Shown here: positions 33,501 through 45,438 of the stretch, piece after piece | How the letters are laid out: the number at the start of each line of letters is the position of its first letter | Position numbering within the stretch: position 1 is the stretch's first letter | Origin: Alternaria dauci | Lineage: Eukaryota > Ascomycota > Dothideomycetes > Pleosporales > Pleosporaceae | Assembly: GCF_042100115.1 (NCBI RefSeq) | Contig: NC_091272.1 | Coordinates: 2,790,001-2,854,000, forward strand | Reading direction: 5' to 3' | DNA length: 64,000 nt | The notes under the pieces: generated by a model | The model's input: the letters and a program-made list of their open reading frames with translations, nothing else | The model's database searches: none | What the model was told of the DNA's origin: nothing | Translations under genes and position numbers: made by a program

Positions 33501-35880
33501 ACGAAGCACATTGTGTCAGTCAGTGGGGTCATGATTTCCGACCAGATTACAAGGCACTTGGAGACGTTGTCCGCCAACTCCCTGGAGTACCTGTCATCGC
33601 TTTGACTGCAACTGCGACCCAACTCGTTCGTACTGATGTAGTGGCCAACCTCGGCATTCAGGGCTGCCGTCAGTTCTCCCAGAGTTTCAACCGTCCGAAC
33701 TTGTCCTACGAGGTTCTACCAAAATCCAAGGGTATGATCAATAGTATTGCGGATCTGATCAAAGAGAGGTACACTGGAAAATCCGGAATCATTTACTGTT
33801 TGTCGCGGAAGAGTTGTGAGCAAGTGGCCCAAAAGTTGTCCGAGGCGGGTATCCGTGCCTACCATTACCACGCAGGAATGGACTCCGCCGACCGTTCCGA
33901 TGTTCAACGCAAATGGCAAAAGAACGAGTACCATGTCATTGTGGCTACCATCGCCTTCGGTATGGGCATCGACAAAGCCGACGTACGATACGTTATTCAC
34001 CACTCGCTCCCTAAAAGTTTGGAAGGTTACTACCAAGAAACTGGACGAGCTGGGCGTGACGGCAAGCGTTCAGAGTGCTACTTGTACTATCAGTATGCCG
34101 ACTCGAGGATATTACACAAAATGATTCAAGAAGGTGAAGGAAGCTGGGAACAGAAGCAGCGACTGAGTGATATGCTACGGACCGTTGTCCAGTACTGCGA
34201 AAACAAAGCCGACTGTCGACGCGCTCAAGTGCTCGGATACTTTAGTGAAGCATTCGATGCCTCTAAGTGCAACTCAACTTGCGACAATTGTCGTTCGGAC
34301 GCCACATTCGTTACAAAAGATCTTACAGATTATGCTGCCATGGCCATTAAGCTCGTAAGTCAGGTGCACGAGGACAACGTAACAATGCATCAGTGCGTAG
34401 ATGCATTCCGTGGCGCGAGCAGCGCCAAGATCAAGCGCTCGGGACTGGAAGAGTACGGCTGGGGCTACGGCAAGGATCTGGAACGAGGTGACAATGAACG
34501 CATCTTCCAGCATTTGCTTGATGCCGGGGCTTTCAAGGAAAGAAGCAAGGTGAACAAAGTCGGCTTCGCCACAAATTACCTACACGTACGTATCTACGGC
34601 CTTGATCATGGTTAACATACTGACCGCTGCAGCCTGCCTCGACACGCAATGACTACGAAAGCAAACGAAAGCAACTGAAGCTACAAGTTCGTTCGTCACC
34701 GAAGAAAGCACGCGCAAAAGCACCCGCAGCCAAGACAAAGAAGCAGCAGACCCAGTTTCCGTCGACTAATATCGATTCCCCTGTACGCGCGCCTAAGCAA
34801 AAGATTCGGTCATTTGCTTACAATGGAGAGGACGACGACGACGACGATGACGACGGCTTTGGTATTCCTCGGCATCCTATGGGCAACAAAACCACGCGTG
34901 GATACCAGACTCACGATCTCGTTGTCGAGGACGACTTTGCGCCAATACGCGTTGCCAAACCATCAAAGGCTACCAAGGCAAAGGGTGTTGGGACTCCGAT
35001 TACTGCAGATCAACGAACTGCAGAACTTACAGAGCTACAAAAGGATGTCTTGGACGATTTCATGACTGGAGCCAAGAAGATGAGAACGGCCTTGCAAGAG
35101 AGGAAAGGTCACCGCGAAGCGATCTTCACAGACACTGTACTTCGTGAGATGGGTCTTGACTTGCCCATGAATCTGGATGAGATGAAGACTATCCCTGGTA
35201 TTAGGCCCGAAATGGTGGATCTCTATGGCAAGCAATTCTTGGCCTTGATCAACAACAGCAGGGAAGTCTATGGAGATGACCCACCAGTGCCTAGGAATCC
35301 GCAGCTTCGCAATCGTCGACTTCAACAATCACGGACCATCCACGAGATTGATGATGATGATGACGATGACGAGGAAGTCGACGACCAGAACCATCGGCTC
35401 GTTGTGGACTTGTGTAGCGAAGACGAAGAAGTGGTGCCTATTGCACAAGAATCTGAGGACGAGTCCTTCTACGGCGATCTCGGTGAGGACGATGACGATG
35501 ATGATGACGGCGCGGTCCATACAAGTCATCACTTCAGCCAGTTCCAGAATCAAGACGTCGCAGACTTTAACAATCGATACACACAGCTCGGTGGCGGTCC
35601 CGCCCCGTCTACCAAAGCGGCCAAGGCGCCAGCAGCGAGGGGAGGGTCTAGAGCGTACGGAGCCGGGTACAAGAAGAAGGCCGCGTCCCGCAAGAGGGCC
35701 TCTGGTAATTTCAACAAGAGTTTTGGTGGCGTGAAGAAGCGAGCCTCAAAGGGTGGTAGCAGTAGAGCTTCAGGAGGCGGGGCAACGGCCAGCAATTCTT
35801 CTGGTCGTGGTGGCAGGAGTGGAGGGGCAGGAGCTGGAACTGGAACTGGATGGTCCGGTGTCATGGCAATGCCTACTTAG
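30515..35880 (+). CDS. SGS1: RecQ family DNA helicase (Sgs1/BLM type)
   Basis: Two exons, 30515-34585 and 34633-35880, encode about 1772 residues. It is a 3'-5' helicase that, with topoisomerase III and Rmi1, dissolves recombination intermediates. Residues 1 to about 840 are mostly disordered and include the conserved start MPQNNLSKHLKWLIAEKPF and several acidic patches. The helicase core has motif 0 FGLRGFRPGQLEAI (about 855), Walker A MPTGGGKSLCYQLP (883), DEAH (996-999) with DEAHCVSQWGHDFRP, and motif VI YYQETGRAGRDGK. The RecQ zinc site is Cys1234, Cys1252, Cys1256 and Cys1259. An RQC winged-helix region follows, cut by the 47-bp intron. An HRDC domain lies at about 1481-1568, then acidic runs and a Gly/Ser/Arg-rich tail. 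Confidence 0.96.
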
Positions 35881-36334
35881 GTGTGCGATGGATTTCGACT
35901 TTTTTCAGGGGAGGGAGAGATGGGACAGTCTCTAACGTACGCATACGTTTGATCTGTCCAATGTTTACGACTTTATGCATATTATCGGCGACGAGAAGAC
36001 TATTGTTGGTCTTGCAACATGTAGGTATTGGAATATGTCACTATTACTTACTCCAGGCATGCCTGTCTTGCTCTCAATACCGAATATCGGGAACTGCATG
36101 ATGCCAGCGCAATGTCGCTGATTTCAACACGCTGATTTCAACATCTTCAAGAAAAGACTATATATTCAACGGCACAGAGAATGAAGATTCAACTCAATCA
36201 AGTAATAGTCAGTAAGGCATTAATTCATTAACCCGCAGGCAAAGTATTACATAAAAGTACACGTCCATCCTATTCCATGGAGCCTTGTTTGGGTATTTCG
36301 TTCCTCCTTCCACCGTCAAGTGCAAGCACTATGC
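35881..36334. other. Convergent 3' region RecQ / Hsp9-12
   Basis: About 450 bp between two converging gene ends. It contains a short direct duplication near 36119-36141 (CTGATTTCAACA twice). No gene. Confidence 0.6.
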
Positions 36335-36685
36335 TTACAAGCCGTTGTGGTGGGTGTGAGTGGTGTGGTGACCGAGGCCAAGAGCGTTCTTGGTCTTGTC
36401 GACAATGCTACCGCCAGTGGAGCCGTGGACATTGTTGTCCTTGGAGCGGCTGATCTTGTCCATGGTGGACTGAGAGTTGCTCTTTGAGGAGTCGGGCTGC
36501 ACCTCGCGAGCAATCTTATCGCCGGTGCCGGTGATGGACTCCTTGATCTTGGTGGCAGTGGACTTGGAAGACTGAGGTTGCTGGTACATTTGTTAGGAGA
36601 GTGAAGTAGTGGGGGATCGATGAAGGAGACGTACCATCTTCTCAGAGAGCTTGGTGGAAGTGTCTTTGCGGAATACGTCGGTCAT
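36335..36685 (-). CDS. HSP12: Hsp9/Hsp12-family heat-shock protein
   Basis: Two exons, 36685-36635 and 36580-36335, encode 98 residues. Hsp12-type proteins are small, unstructured, amphipathic proteins induced by heat, osmotic stress and stationary phase that bind and stabilise membranes. The N-terminus MTDVFRKDTSTKLSEKM plus QPQSSKSTATKIKESITG and VDKTKNALGLGHH are hallmarks of the fungal family. The 54-bp intron has a GTACGT donor and a TACCAG acceptor. A separate ATG inside the intron (at 36589) would give a truncated protein lacking the conserved start, so the spliced form is preferred. A (GT)8 tract lies 33 bases before the start, and one AGGGG stress-element-like pentamer is at 37061-37065. 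Only one such site is seen, so regulation is a suggestion. Confidence 0.9.
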
Positions 36686-38626
36686 GTTGGCTGATTTTTG
36701 AGTTGTTTTGGGATAAGGTGTGTGTGTGTGTGTAGGTAGATGATGGTTCAAGTTGATGTTTGAATTTGCAGGTGTAGTTGTTGATGAAGGCCATCTTCAG
36801 TGCCGGATTGAGTGCTCATTATATGCTCTTCATGTCTCAGGCAGCTACGTCATATGTCGTGACTCCTATTCGCAGTCGCAGCAGGAGTGAGACTGCCATG
36901 TGCTGGGAATGTAACAGCGCAGCCACACACCACGTCGTATGCCGAGAACAATCTAGGACGTCATTTTGTTGGCAATCTAACAAGGCAGAGATTCAGTCTG
37001 TCTTCGCGATAGGCCCTTTTGATTCACTTGTTTGGATAGTAATATGAGAGGCGAATGAACAGGGGTGGGTGATGGAGATCAACGATGGAAGCAAGTTTGT
37101 TGACCCGTGATGAAAGCAGCCTAGCTGAGAGAGAGTGGCGGTCCGTACACTTGGCCGTCAAGCCACCTGCCATGCTTCAGGTATTTCCAACAAAGATCGG
37201 AGCTAGTGTCTAGTCTACGAGCATACGCATCGTGAAAGTTGTTAGGTGAGGGTTGATCTTGTGGTGGGGGCAAGGTTACTGGTCCCTGCGCCGGATGCGC
37301 AACTCCACGTGTGCCGAGGTAGTTGGTGACATCATCCCGTCTCGCAGGGTACAATCAAGCTCCAGGTCCGATCGCCAGGTCAACGGAGCGCATTGCTTGC
37401 TGGTAAGCTGGCATCTAGCATCTGACTATCATCTCCACGAAATGAGTCCGCTGATCACTGACGTACGACGAGATTCAGATTGCGCAATCATTGAAGGCTG
37501 ACGACTGATCATGGTCGAGACAGGTCTACAAACTACAAGAGAAGTACGGCCTGCCCTACCTTCGAGTTCGCAGGGTGCAGCGCAAGCTTCCGCAAGAGCA
37601 GGTTGTCGGGAGATGTCGCTGCAGGGCCACCGGGTGATAACTCAGGGCCCGAGCCGGGCCAAAGAGGATACGGACCTGAGTTCAGGATGCTCGTGCAATC
37701 AGGCAGCAAGAAGCCACTGTTGGATGTCTAGGTACTTGTCGAGACGGCCACGTGATAGTACCGGCTACGGCCTCACCATGTGCTTGGAGCTACTCAACAC
37801 GCAGAGCCCGGCCCTGACCAAACGCCATGGCAAAGCGTTCAGGATGCATCGAGGTCGATGGTGCTTTTTGTTGTTGAGTTTCCGGCCGCGCACTGTCGGC
37901 GGCACACCGACTGCTATATACCGTAGGATGGCGGTATGAGGTGTCGCGGCGGGTGTGTTGAAGTGCATGGCGCTACGGCGCGTTCTGGAAGGCTCAACCA
38001 TGGCGCGCACGAAAGGGCGGTCGCTGCAGGACAGTAGGTGGTGCCGTACGCAAGCCGCCACGTCGCGTCGCAGGAATTGCAGAGGCTGGACAGGGACATT
38101 AACAGGAGCGTCTAATGCAGGAACGAGCCCGGGTCGCCAGTAGCGCAGGCGTGCCATTGGCTGGCGGGCATGACGTTCGTGTCCTGTCCCCTCGACAACC
38201 CGCTTTGTTGATAGACTAAGCCAACCACCTCCAGCCACTTCAGACCAGCCATCACCATTTTCGCAACAGCAAAACTATCAGTCGCTGCAAGCAGAGAGAG
38301 AAGTCACATTCCACGCTACCGCACACACTTTGATCATTCTTCCACGCAGGAGAAATCTGACCATCATTGTCGCAGTGCACATCCCGACCGACGCTGCAAG
38401 AGCAGTCAAGCCGAGCGCACCGCACACCGACCCGCACTCCGCATTCGGCCCTCGAACACGCGGAACAAGACCCCATTGCTCCCACTCTCTCGCACCTTTG
38501 TAGGAGAGAGACGACCCCACCAGCCGCTGTCTGAGTGCATTCCCCCGCTCATCTCACCCGGCCCTCTGGGGGCGCAGGGAGAATACGAAGCCTATCCGGC
38601 GCAGTTGAAGGAAACGCACATTCATA
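36686..38626. other. Divergent intergenic region Hsp12 / FIG1
   Basis: 1.9 kb with no supported gene. Open frames on both strands overlap and lack motifs. It includes the GT microsatellite near the Hsp12 start and a C/A-rich leader (38280-38560) ahead of FIG1. Confidence 0.5.
36718..36733. repeat. (GT)8 microsatellite
   Basis: Eight uninterrupted GT dinucleotides 33 bp upstream of the Hsp9/12 start codon, probably in its 5' leader (CA-rich in the transcript). Confidence 0.92.
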
Positions 38627-39538
38627 ATGGCGAACTTACGGTTCGCGGTGAGCATGCAACGTGAGTATTTGCACATCTCTATGCGAGGGACCGCAACTAA
38701 CAACCACCAGGGTTAATACCGTTTCTTGGCTTCCACCATGTTCTCATGATTCTTATTGCAATTGCCATAATATTGCTTTGTAAGTTGCGACGAAAGCCTG
38801 CCCAAAGACGACAGCTAACAATCAACAGCATTGCTACTAGCAGGATGCTCATCCACTTCACCGCTCATCCCCGGCATCTTCCTCATCTCCATGTGGTACG
38901 AACAGTTCACACCCACCTACGCGCCTGAACAAGTCGACCCTGGTGTCACAGCCGCAATTGCCAACATTGTCGGCAACGCACAGCTCGGTGTGCGCGTTGG
39001 CTACTTCGGCATCTGCATCAACCGCGACGGCGGCGGCTTCATTTGCTCCAACAATGCCACAGCGCTCGTCGACAATGTCTCCGTCGACCAGGACCCGCTG
39101 AACCTCGTCTGGGTCGCTGCCACGTTCAAGGACGCTGTTGTCTTCCCTTACTTGCTCATTGTCGCCATCATCCTCGCCTTCTTCACCTTCATCCTCCTTG
39201 CCACCTTCCCCGGATGGCACGAGGAGAGAGACGAGCAAACTGGATCTGACGTCGATGTCAAGCCCTTTCCCTCAAGGCCTGTCTCCCAAGTCGCCCTTGC
39301 GCTCATCTTCATCTCATCCATCTTCGTCCTGGTATCCGTACTGTGGCAACATACAGCATCTGTCGCTGCCGCAACCATTGTGCAAGACCTGGGTAACGGT
39401 AGCGTCAAGTCCGGTGTCGGTACATCAGCCATGGTTCTTGGATGGTTCGGCTTTGTCCTACTCATAATAGTAACCATCGGGTTGCTCGTTATGATTCTCA
39501 GCATCATTGTCCTCGACCGTCTTACCGACAACGACTAA
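38627..39538 (+). CDS. FIG1: Fig1 low-affinity calcium uptake / membrane fusion protein
   Basis: Three exons, 38627-38660, 38711-38779 and 38829-39538, encode 270 residues. Fig1 is a claudin-like four-pass plasma-membrane protein needed for low-affinity calcium influx during mating and cell fusion. Transmembrane segments are the N-terminal LIPFLGFHHVLMILIAIAI followed by ILLSLLLAG, then VVFPYLLIVAIILAFFTFIL, VALALIFISSIFVLVSVLW and WFGFVLLIIVTIGLLVMILS. The first extracellular loop carries the family signature in VGYFGICI and a second Cys near GGGFICSNN. The first two exons are only 34 and 69 bases. Their joins produce an uninterrupted first membrane segment, which supports the model. The C-terminus ends DRLTDND in the cytoplasm. 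Confidence 0.92.
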
Positions 39539-40389
39539 GAGGGCCGACACAGCTGAGAATACTTTCAAAAAATAATTACGAGAAGATGAGCATTTTGTTG
39601 GCGCGATTGTGTAATTTTGCTGCCGAGCTTACTCGGCCTTCACTTCTTCGGCTCAGTTACTGTTACATACCCTGTTGGCGACGCAATGGCAGCTTGCTGA
39701 CCAGAACCGCTTTTTGTTTGGCAAACCCGGCGTTGGGGCTTTTGCATCAGATCGATTTTGATCCATGAGCGAATATTGGAATTTAACAAGGATGTTAGAT
39801 GAAGGAGGAACGACTCGACGGAAAGAAACGCTGCGATGGACTGTATTTATGTAGTAAATGAAAGAATGAGAATTGGACACGTCAAGTCAGGAAGCTTTTG
39901 CCTAATGTATGGTGATGTTTGTCCGACGGTTGGCAGTGGAAGCGTTTGCGTACAAGGTCTCCTTTGGTCCCTTGGGCATGCCGGGGTATTCTCGCATCGT
40001 GGAGGGGCCAAACGCGGGGAGTAGCGGAGCCGCCAGTCAAGCTGCCATTTGCATCCCGAAAGCGGAAAGCGTTCACTCTACCCTCAATACCGCACTTACG
40101 CGTTGCACCTGCGCATACAATGAAGAGATGTCTGACTTCACAAATGCAAAGAGCCTGTCCGAATCCCTCCGACGACCGGCCGCAGAATGCAATTATCGAT
40201 GGCGCCATACCTAAGCGAGCCTAGAGCATTTTGTCGCGTCCAGAAAAATTGGTGGGGTTAGCATGAGAGGGACGTCTAGTGGTCTGACGGCTCTGACTGC
40301 TTAAAGCCCGTATAATCTTTTCCTACTGTCCTCCGTTCCTTACTCTTCACTCCCTTTTCCAACACCGACTCTACGTTCAGTTGCCTGTC
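39539..40389. other. Intergenic region FIG1-SHMT
   Basis: 850 bp. No gene supported. A TATA-like TATAAT at 40311-40316 lies 74 bp before the SHMT start, followed by a C/T-rich stretch, as in fungal core promoters. Confidence 0.55.
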
Positions 40390-41962
40390 ATGTCCAGTTA
40401 TGCGCTCCCCAAGTCCCACCAGGACGTATGTTGCCCCTCACATCGCAATGAAGATGCACCATGCTCACTCAGCATAGCTCATGGAGAAGTCCCTGGTGGA
40501 AACCGACAATGAGGTCGCTCAGATTATGGTGAGTCTCCTCTACCATGCGCTTATTCTACACATGTTAACAATTCGGGTAGGAGAAGGAAATCCAGCGTCA
40601 GCGCGAGTCCATTCTCCTCATCGCCTCCGAGAATGTCACTTCCCGCGCTGTCTTCGATGCGCTCGGTTCGCCCATGTCCAATAAGTACTCTGAGGGTTAC
40701 CCCGGTGCCCGGTACTACGGTGGCAACGAGCACATTGACTCTATCGAGTTGCTCTGCCAGAAGCGCGCCCTCGAGACCTTTGGCCTGGACTCTGAGAAGT
40801 GGGGAGTCAATGTACAGTGTCTGAGTGGCAGCCCGGCAAACCTCCAGGCCTACCAGGCTATTATGAGGCCACACGACAGGCTCATGGGTCTTGACCTGCC
40901 TCATGGTGGACATTTGAGCCACGGCTACCAGACACCCCAGAGGAAGTGCGTACAAAACGAGTCACTTGTACAGGGGAGCGTAAGCTGACCAGAGACAGGA
41001 TCTCCGCTGTTTCTACATACTTTGAGACCTTCCCCTACCGCGTAAACCTCGACACCGGCCTCATCGACTACGACCAGCTTGAGCAGAACGCCCTCATGTA
41101 CCGTCCCAAGGTGCTCGTCGCCGGTACCTCCGCTTACTGCCGTGAGATCGACTACGCCCGCATGCGCGAGATTGCCGACAAGGTTGGCTGCTACCTCCTG
41201 ATGGACATGGCCCATATCTCTGGCCTTGTCGCCGCAGGCGTCAACAAGTCGCCTTTCCCATACTGCGACATTGTCACAACCACCACCCACAAGTCCCTCC
41301 GCGGACCCCGTGGTGCCATGATCTTCTTCCGCAAGGGCGTGCGCAAGACCGACCCCAAGACTGGCAAGGAGACGCTCTACGACCTTGAGGGTCCCATCAA
41401 CTTCTCCGTCTTCCCTGGTCACCAGGGTGGTCCCCACAACCACACCATCACCGCGCTCGCGGTTGCGCTCAAGCAAGCCCAGTCTGAGGACTTCAAGCTC
41501 TACCAGCAGCAGGTCATCAAGAACGCCAAGGCCCTTGAGGTTGCTTTCAAGAGCATGGACTACAAGCTCGTTACCGACGGTACCGACAACCACATGGTTC
41601 TGCTCGACCTGAAGCCCTTCAACCTTGACGGCGCCCGTGTCGAGGCCGTTCTTGAGCAAGTCAACATTGCCTGCAACAAGAACACCACTCCCGGTGACAA
41701 GTCGGCCCTCACACCCATGGGTATCCGCATCGGAGCGCCCGCCATGACCTCGCGTGGTCTTGGTGAGGAGGACTTCAAGAAGATTGCCAACTACATTGAC
41801 CAGTGCATCAAGCTGTGCAAGAAGATCCAAGGCGAGCTCCCCAAGGAGAACAACAAGCTCAAGGACTTCAAGAGCAAGGTTGCCAGTGGCGAGGTACAGG
41901 AGATCAACGACCTCAAGAAGGAGATTGCGGCCTGGGCCGTTACCTTCCCTCTGCCCGTCTAA
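40390..41962 (+). CDS. SHM2: Serine hydroxymethyltransferase, cytosolic
   Basis: Four exons, 40390-40425, 40478-40528, 40581-40945 and 40999-41962, encode 471 residues. It interconverts serine plus tetrahydrofolate and glycine plus 5,10-methylene-tetrahydrofolate, using PLP. Conserved blocks include [38 protein letters not shown], the cofactor region [14 protein letters not shown], and the PLP lysine in [13 protein letters not shown] (Lys249). The N-terminus [18 protein letters not shown] has no mitochondrial presequence, so this is the cytosolic isozyme. The first two coding exons are short (36 and 51 bases) and all joins are in frame. Codon choice is strongly biased, as in highly expressed fungal genes. 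That bias also creates a long antisense open frame, which is not a gene. Confidence 0.97.
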
Positions 41963-42270
41963 GCCTACTTGGAGCTTTTTTTTTTCGTGACTGGGCGGCG
42001 TACCATGGCGTTTCTTTCTCCAAGCAGGATATGGTGTTTCAACAAAAAGGCAAATTCTGGACTGGCAAATTCAACAGCTCTACCACTTTGGGAATTTATG
42101 AGGAATGATATGATTAGGACGATGAAAAGGAGATACCTGACGATTTAGATGCGCTGCTTAACCAGTGGGTCTTGGTCACCAAATGTAAAAAATCGACTCA
42201 AACTCTTCGGTATGACTATTGTATTCATATTGATGGAAACTAATAAAATTTATGCCGATACCCGCGGCTT

Positions 42271-43551
42271 TCACACCGACTGCCAGGTGATGGCAAACGT
42301 GGCGGAGTGGTCTCCGCCAGCGTACACGGTTTGCTGTGTGCTGCCAGAGGCAACCTTGTCTGCGGACCAGAGCGCGTTACCGCCAGCAGCCAGTTTTCCA
42401 TCAACGTTGGTGAAACCAGTCGCGCTGCTAGAGACATCGCAAGATAGCGCTCCACCAACGATTGCGCACTTGCCCTTTGAGCTCGACAGCGTGAAGCCGC
42501 TGTCCACGTCGGCAGCTGTGAAAGTCGCACATGTGCCGGTCGTGTACCAGGTACCCTTGCTGATGATGCAACCCTTCTTGACTCCGTTGACAAGGATGTT
42601 GAGGTACCCCTTGCCAGTGAAAGGCGTGCCAGGCGCAGCAGTAGATGTTGGCGCAGGTCCGCCGACGGTGGTAGTGGTAGATGGAGGAGACGAGCCTGCG
42701 TTCTTGGGCAGGTACTTGATTCCAGTCTGAGCGCAGGTGGACTTTGTGCCATCAGGGTCTGAAGGAACAAACTGGCCAGTCTGCACACTGCCACGAACAT
42801 CGAAATGGTACCAGATCTCGTTGAGCGCACCGGACTTGCAGCCCAGCGTTACCTCGACACCGGGCCGTTTGGCCTGGATGGCGCTTTGGATGGCGGCGAA
42901 AGTGTATGTCTTGGTTGTGCTGGGCGTGATGCCTGCTGCGGCCAGCCACTCGTAACTCGGTAGTGTCTTGAAGACGTCGACGGTCTTTTGGAAGAAATCG
43001 ACGACTTCCTCTGTCGCTTTGTGGTCGTTGTAGCACTCGGGTTCTAGCGTGGAGATGCAAGTTCCGTGCTTGGCCCACTCGTGGTACCAAAAGGACTGGT
43101 CATTGCCTTGGTAGTCCTTCCAGTAAGTGGACATGTAGGAGAGGAGGTCGGTTGCGCCAAAGGAGTTGAGGATGGCAGTGATGTTGGAGTAGGCGCGCGT
43201 CGAGTCGCAGTTTGCGTCGTAGGTGCCGTCACAGCGGTCAGGCCTGGACAGGGATTGTTAGCGTTCGTGCATAGTGAATGGGAGCTGAAGGGCAGATGTG
43301 TACCATAGGCCATGGATTGTCCAGCTATCCTCTGGTCCAGTAGCAGGCGCAGTATCCCAAAACTGTGTCTGGAGGATCTGTCCACCTGGCGCGTTGAAGC
43401 AACATAGGTTCTCCACGACGGTGGTGTTGTGGCAGCTCAATTGAGCATTAGGGCAAGTCTGCGTATATTCACCCAGAACGCGTCCTCCATTGCCGAGGAT
43501 GACTTGCGCACCACCGAGGGCGATCTTGCTGAGTGTCCTGAGAGAAGGCAT
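42271..43551 (-). CDS. Ribonuclease T2-like protein
   Basis: Two exons, 43551-43304 and 43243-42271, encode 406 residues. RNase T2 enzymes cut RNA through a 2',3'-cyclic phosphate, in secreted or vacuolar compartments. Catalytic segment 1 is SWTIHGLWP (His80; splicing restores WP) and segment 2 is WYHEWAKHGTC (Glu138, His142). Cysteines for the usual disulfides are present. A Pro/Thr-rich linker (about 260-285) is followed by a C-terminal domain of about 120 residues, as in fungal Rny1-like proteins. The start MPSLRTLSKIALGGAQVILG is a weak signal peptide. Upstream in-frame Met codons at 43641 and 43650 would add up to 33 residues without improving it. The gene converges with SHMT, with 308 bp between stop codons and no other gene there. 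Confidence 0.92.
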
Positions 43552-44740
43552 GGCTGTTGATTCTGCTGCCAGCATTTCTGCCGTGGAAGCCGCCGCGTTA
43601 TGTACCCTCTCCCTCGCGGCTCCCACCAGGGAGTCTAGCATGGCCGGCATGTTCCCGCTCGCCTTGTACTACTGCAAGCACGGAGGAGATGGTTTGGCGC
43701 CGTGAAACAAGAATATACAAGCCTTTTGCGGCTCAATCCTTCCCGTAACGGCAGCTCAGATTACACGCTCTCACGTTGTCGTCGCTGATTCGCAGACAGC
43801 GGATACACTGTCCCTCGATGCGGAAGGTCGTTTCTCTAGTCTGGATGGCCGCCGCCGAGTCCAAAGCCGTAGATGCGTCAACGGAGAGGCCGAGATGTCT
43901 TTTAGGCAAATCGACTGGTGGAAGAGGTGTGGAGGTGTGGCCAGGTAGTGCGTAGGTGTAGTATGGGAAGGCCGAAGACGGCGCTGGCGATGGGTGTTTA
44001 TGGGGGGATGAAAGGGACGGACGCCATAGCCACTCATGGCGCAGTACCAGGCATCACGCTGGGCGAGGTCACGCAGGGCCGCGTTTGGGGCATCATGGTG
44101 ATCGGCTGTCCGGGGACCAGTCAGAAGGCGTCTGATGGCGAATGTGATGGGTGCACGTGTAACGCGTGCCTGGCGATAAGACGACGACTGCGTTAGAGCA
44201 GGAACCAGCGCGGACCCTGCGGCTTATCAGCATGGCGCGCTAGCCGAGAAGGGATGCGCGTCGAGACTGCGCGGCGTCATCCGATCTTCTGACTTTCGCT
44301 CCAAACTTTACACTATAGCCACCTCTCTTTTGACCGTTGTTCCGCATGCTATTTTCTTGCAACATCGACAGCTGTTTTTGGTTTGTTACTACGTTGTAAA
44401 TCATGTTCAGGATGTTTTCCCAGTATGCCCTCTAGGTAAATCTCCATGGATCCCTGTCAACGCCATTTCATCGTCTCATACTCGGCTTTGACATAAGCTA
44501 TCCTAAGTAGCTTATGCATCGCACATGTTCGCTTCCTCTTATCCGTCCATCGCTCCGGGCTGCTGCTTCGCGCCAAACTCACTTTCAAAGACGATCAACT
44601 TCAAGTCACATTCTTCAGGAACAAGTTTGTGTGGGTAGGTATTATTGTCTTGATTACATGTTTACAAGAAAGACAAGTCGCTTGAATATCCAAAGTAAGA
44701 TCTCTAAAGTCCACCAGTCACAGAACTAGAGTATCTGCGC
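43552..44740. other. Intergenic region upstream of RNase T2
   Basis: 1.2 kb containing the RNase T2 promoter and the 3' flank of the PhiA-like gene. No supported gene or repeat. Confidence 0.5.
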
Positions 44741-45322
44741 TTATGGGTAGGTGGTGTAGTAGCACTTGACAGGGTTCTCCTGCTTGATGGGACGAGCACT
44801 GAATCCAAGGCACTCCTCAGCTCCAGCCGGGTCAGTGACACCGTTCAGCCAAACCGAGTAGCCACCATTCAGAGAAGGCTTGCAAGCCTGGAAGCCAGTC
44901 TCCTGACCAGTCTGGTCCCTGAAGACGAGCTCGCCGTTGTCGTTGATGGCAAAGGTTTGCCTCTCTCCGTTCCTGGGCAGATCTTGTACGCCAGTGGTGT
45001 ACTGGATGACGCCCTGGCCCATACCCGACCTGTCGACGAAGAGCTGCTGGGGAGGGTTGTCCGTGTAGAGGTAGATGGTGCCGTTGTTGAGCTGGAAGGA
45101 AGCGTAGTTGGGAGCTCCCGGGCCGCAAGAAGCGTTCTGCTGGCCGGCGTTGATCACGAGTGAGTTCTGGGCAGCCTGGATGTTGTTGTACTGCAGATCG
45201 ACGGTGCCTGAGCGGATGGTTTGGATCGAGAAAACATCGCCGTCCTTGATCTTGGAGTCGGTAGGGGCAGCGGCGGCGAGGCCAGCAGCAGTGGCGACAA
45301 CAGCGGCGGTGGTGAACTTCAT
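44741..45322 (-). CDS. Secreted PhiA-like cell-wall protein
   Basis: One exon, 193 residues from ATG 45322. A clear signal peptide, MKFTTAAVVATAAGLAAAAP, is probably cut near residue 18-20. The mature part begins with a motif like that of the phialide/IgE-binding wall proteins (DVFSIQTIRSGTVDLQYNNI). It has Gly/Asn-rich beta-type sequence and four cysteines (SCGPG, QACKP, EECLGF, VKCYY), which could form two disulfides. PhiA family members are abundant wall or secreted proteins linked to conidiation. I assign the family from the overall pattern, not from a strict signature, so this is tentative. An in-frame Met at 45433 would hide the signal peptide and is rejected. A strong TATA box lies about 117 bp upstream, suiting high inducible expression. 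Confidence 0.82.
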   Translation of the reverse strand: MKFTTAAVVATAAGLAAAAPTDSKIKDGDVFSIQTIRSGTVDLQYNNIQAAQNSLVINAGQQNASCGPGAPNYASFQLNNGTIYLYTDNPPQQLFVDRSGMGQGVIQYTTGVQDLPRNGERQTFAINDNGELVFRDQTGQETGFQACKPSLNGGYSVWLNGVTDPAGAEECLGFSARPIKQENPVKCYYTTYP

Positions 45323-45438
45323 GATTGTGGTTGGAGTTTTGATGTGAAGGGTTTTAGTAATGGATGTTTGTAGATGTAGTGTGGATGTCCGATGGTGTTT
45401 GAGTTGAATGATGATCTGTAGAGACAAAGTCAACAGGT

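Noticed and set aside
40925..41830. 301-codon minus-strand open frame opposite SHMT
   Set aside because: It is a mirror of the strongly biased codons of SHMT. It is Val/Gly/Leu-rich with no domain, while the plus strand is unmistakable.
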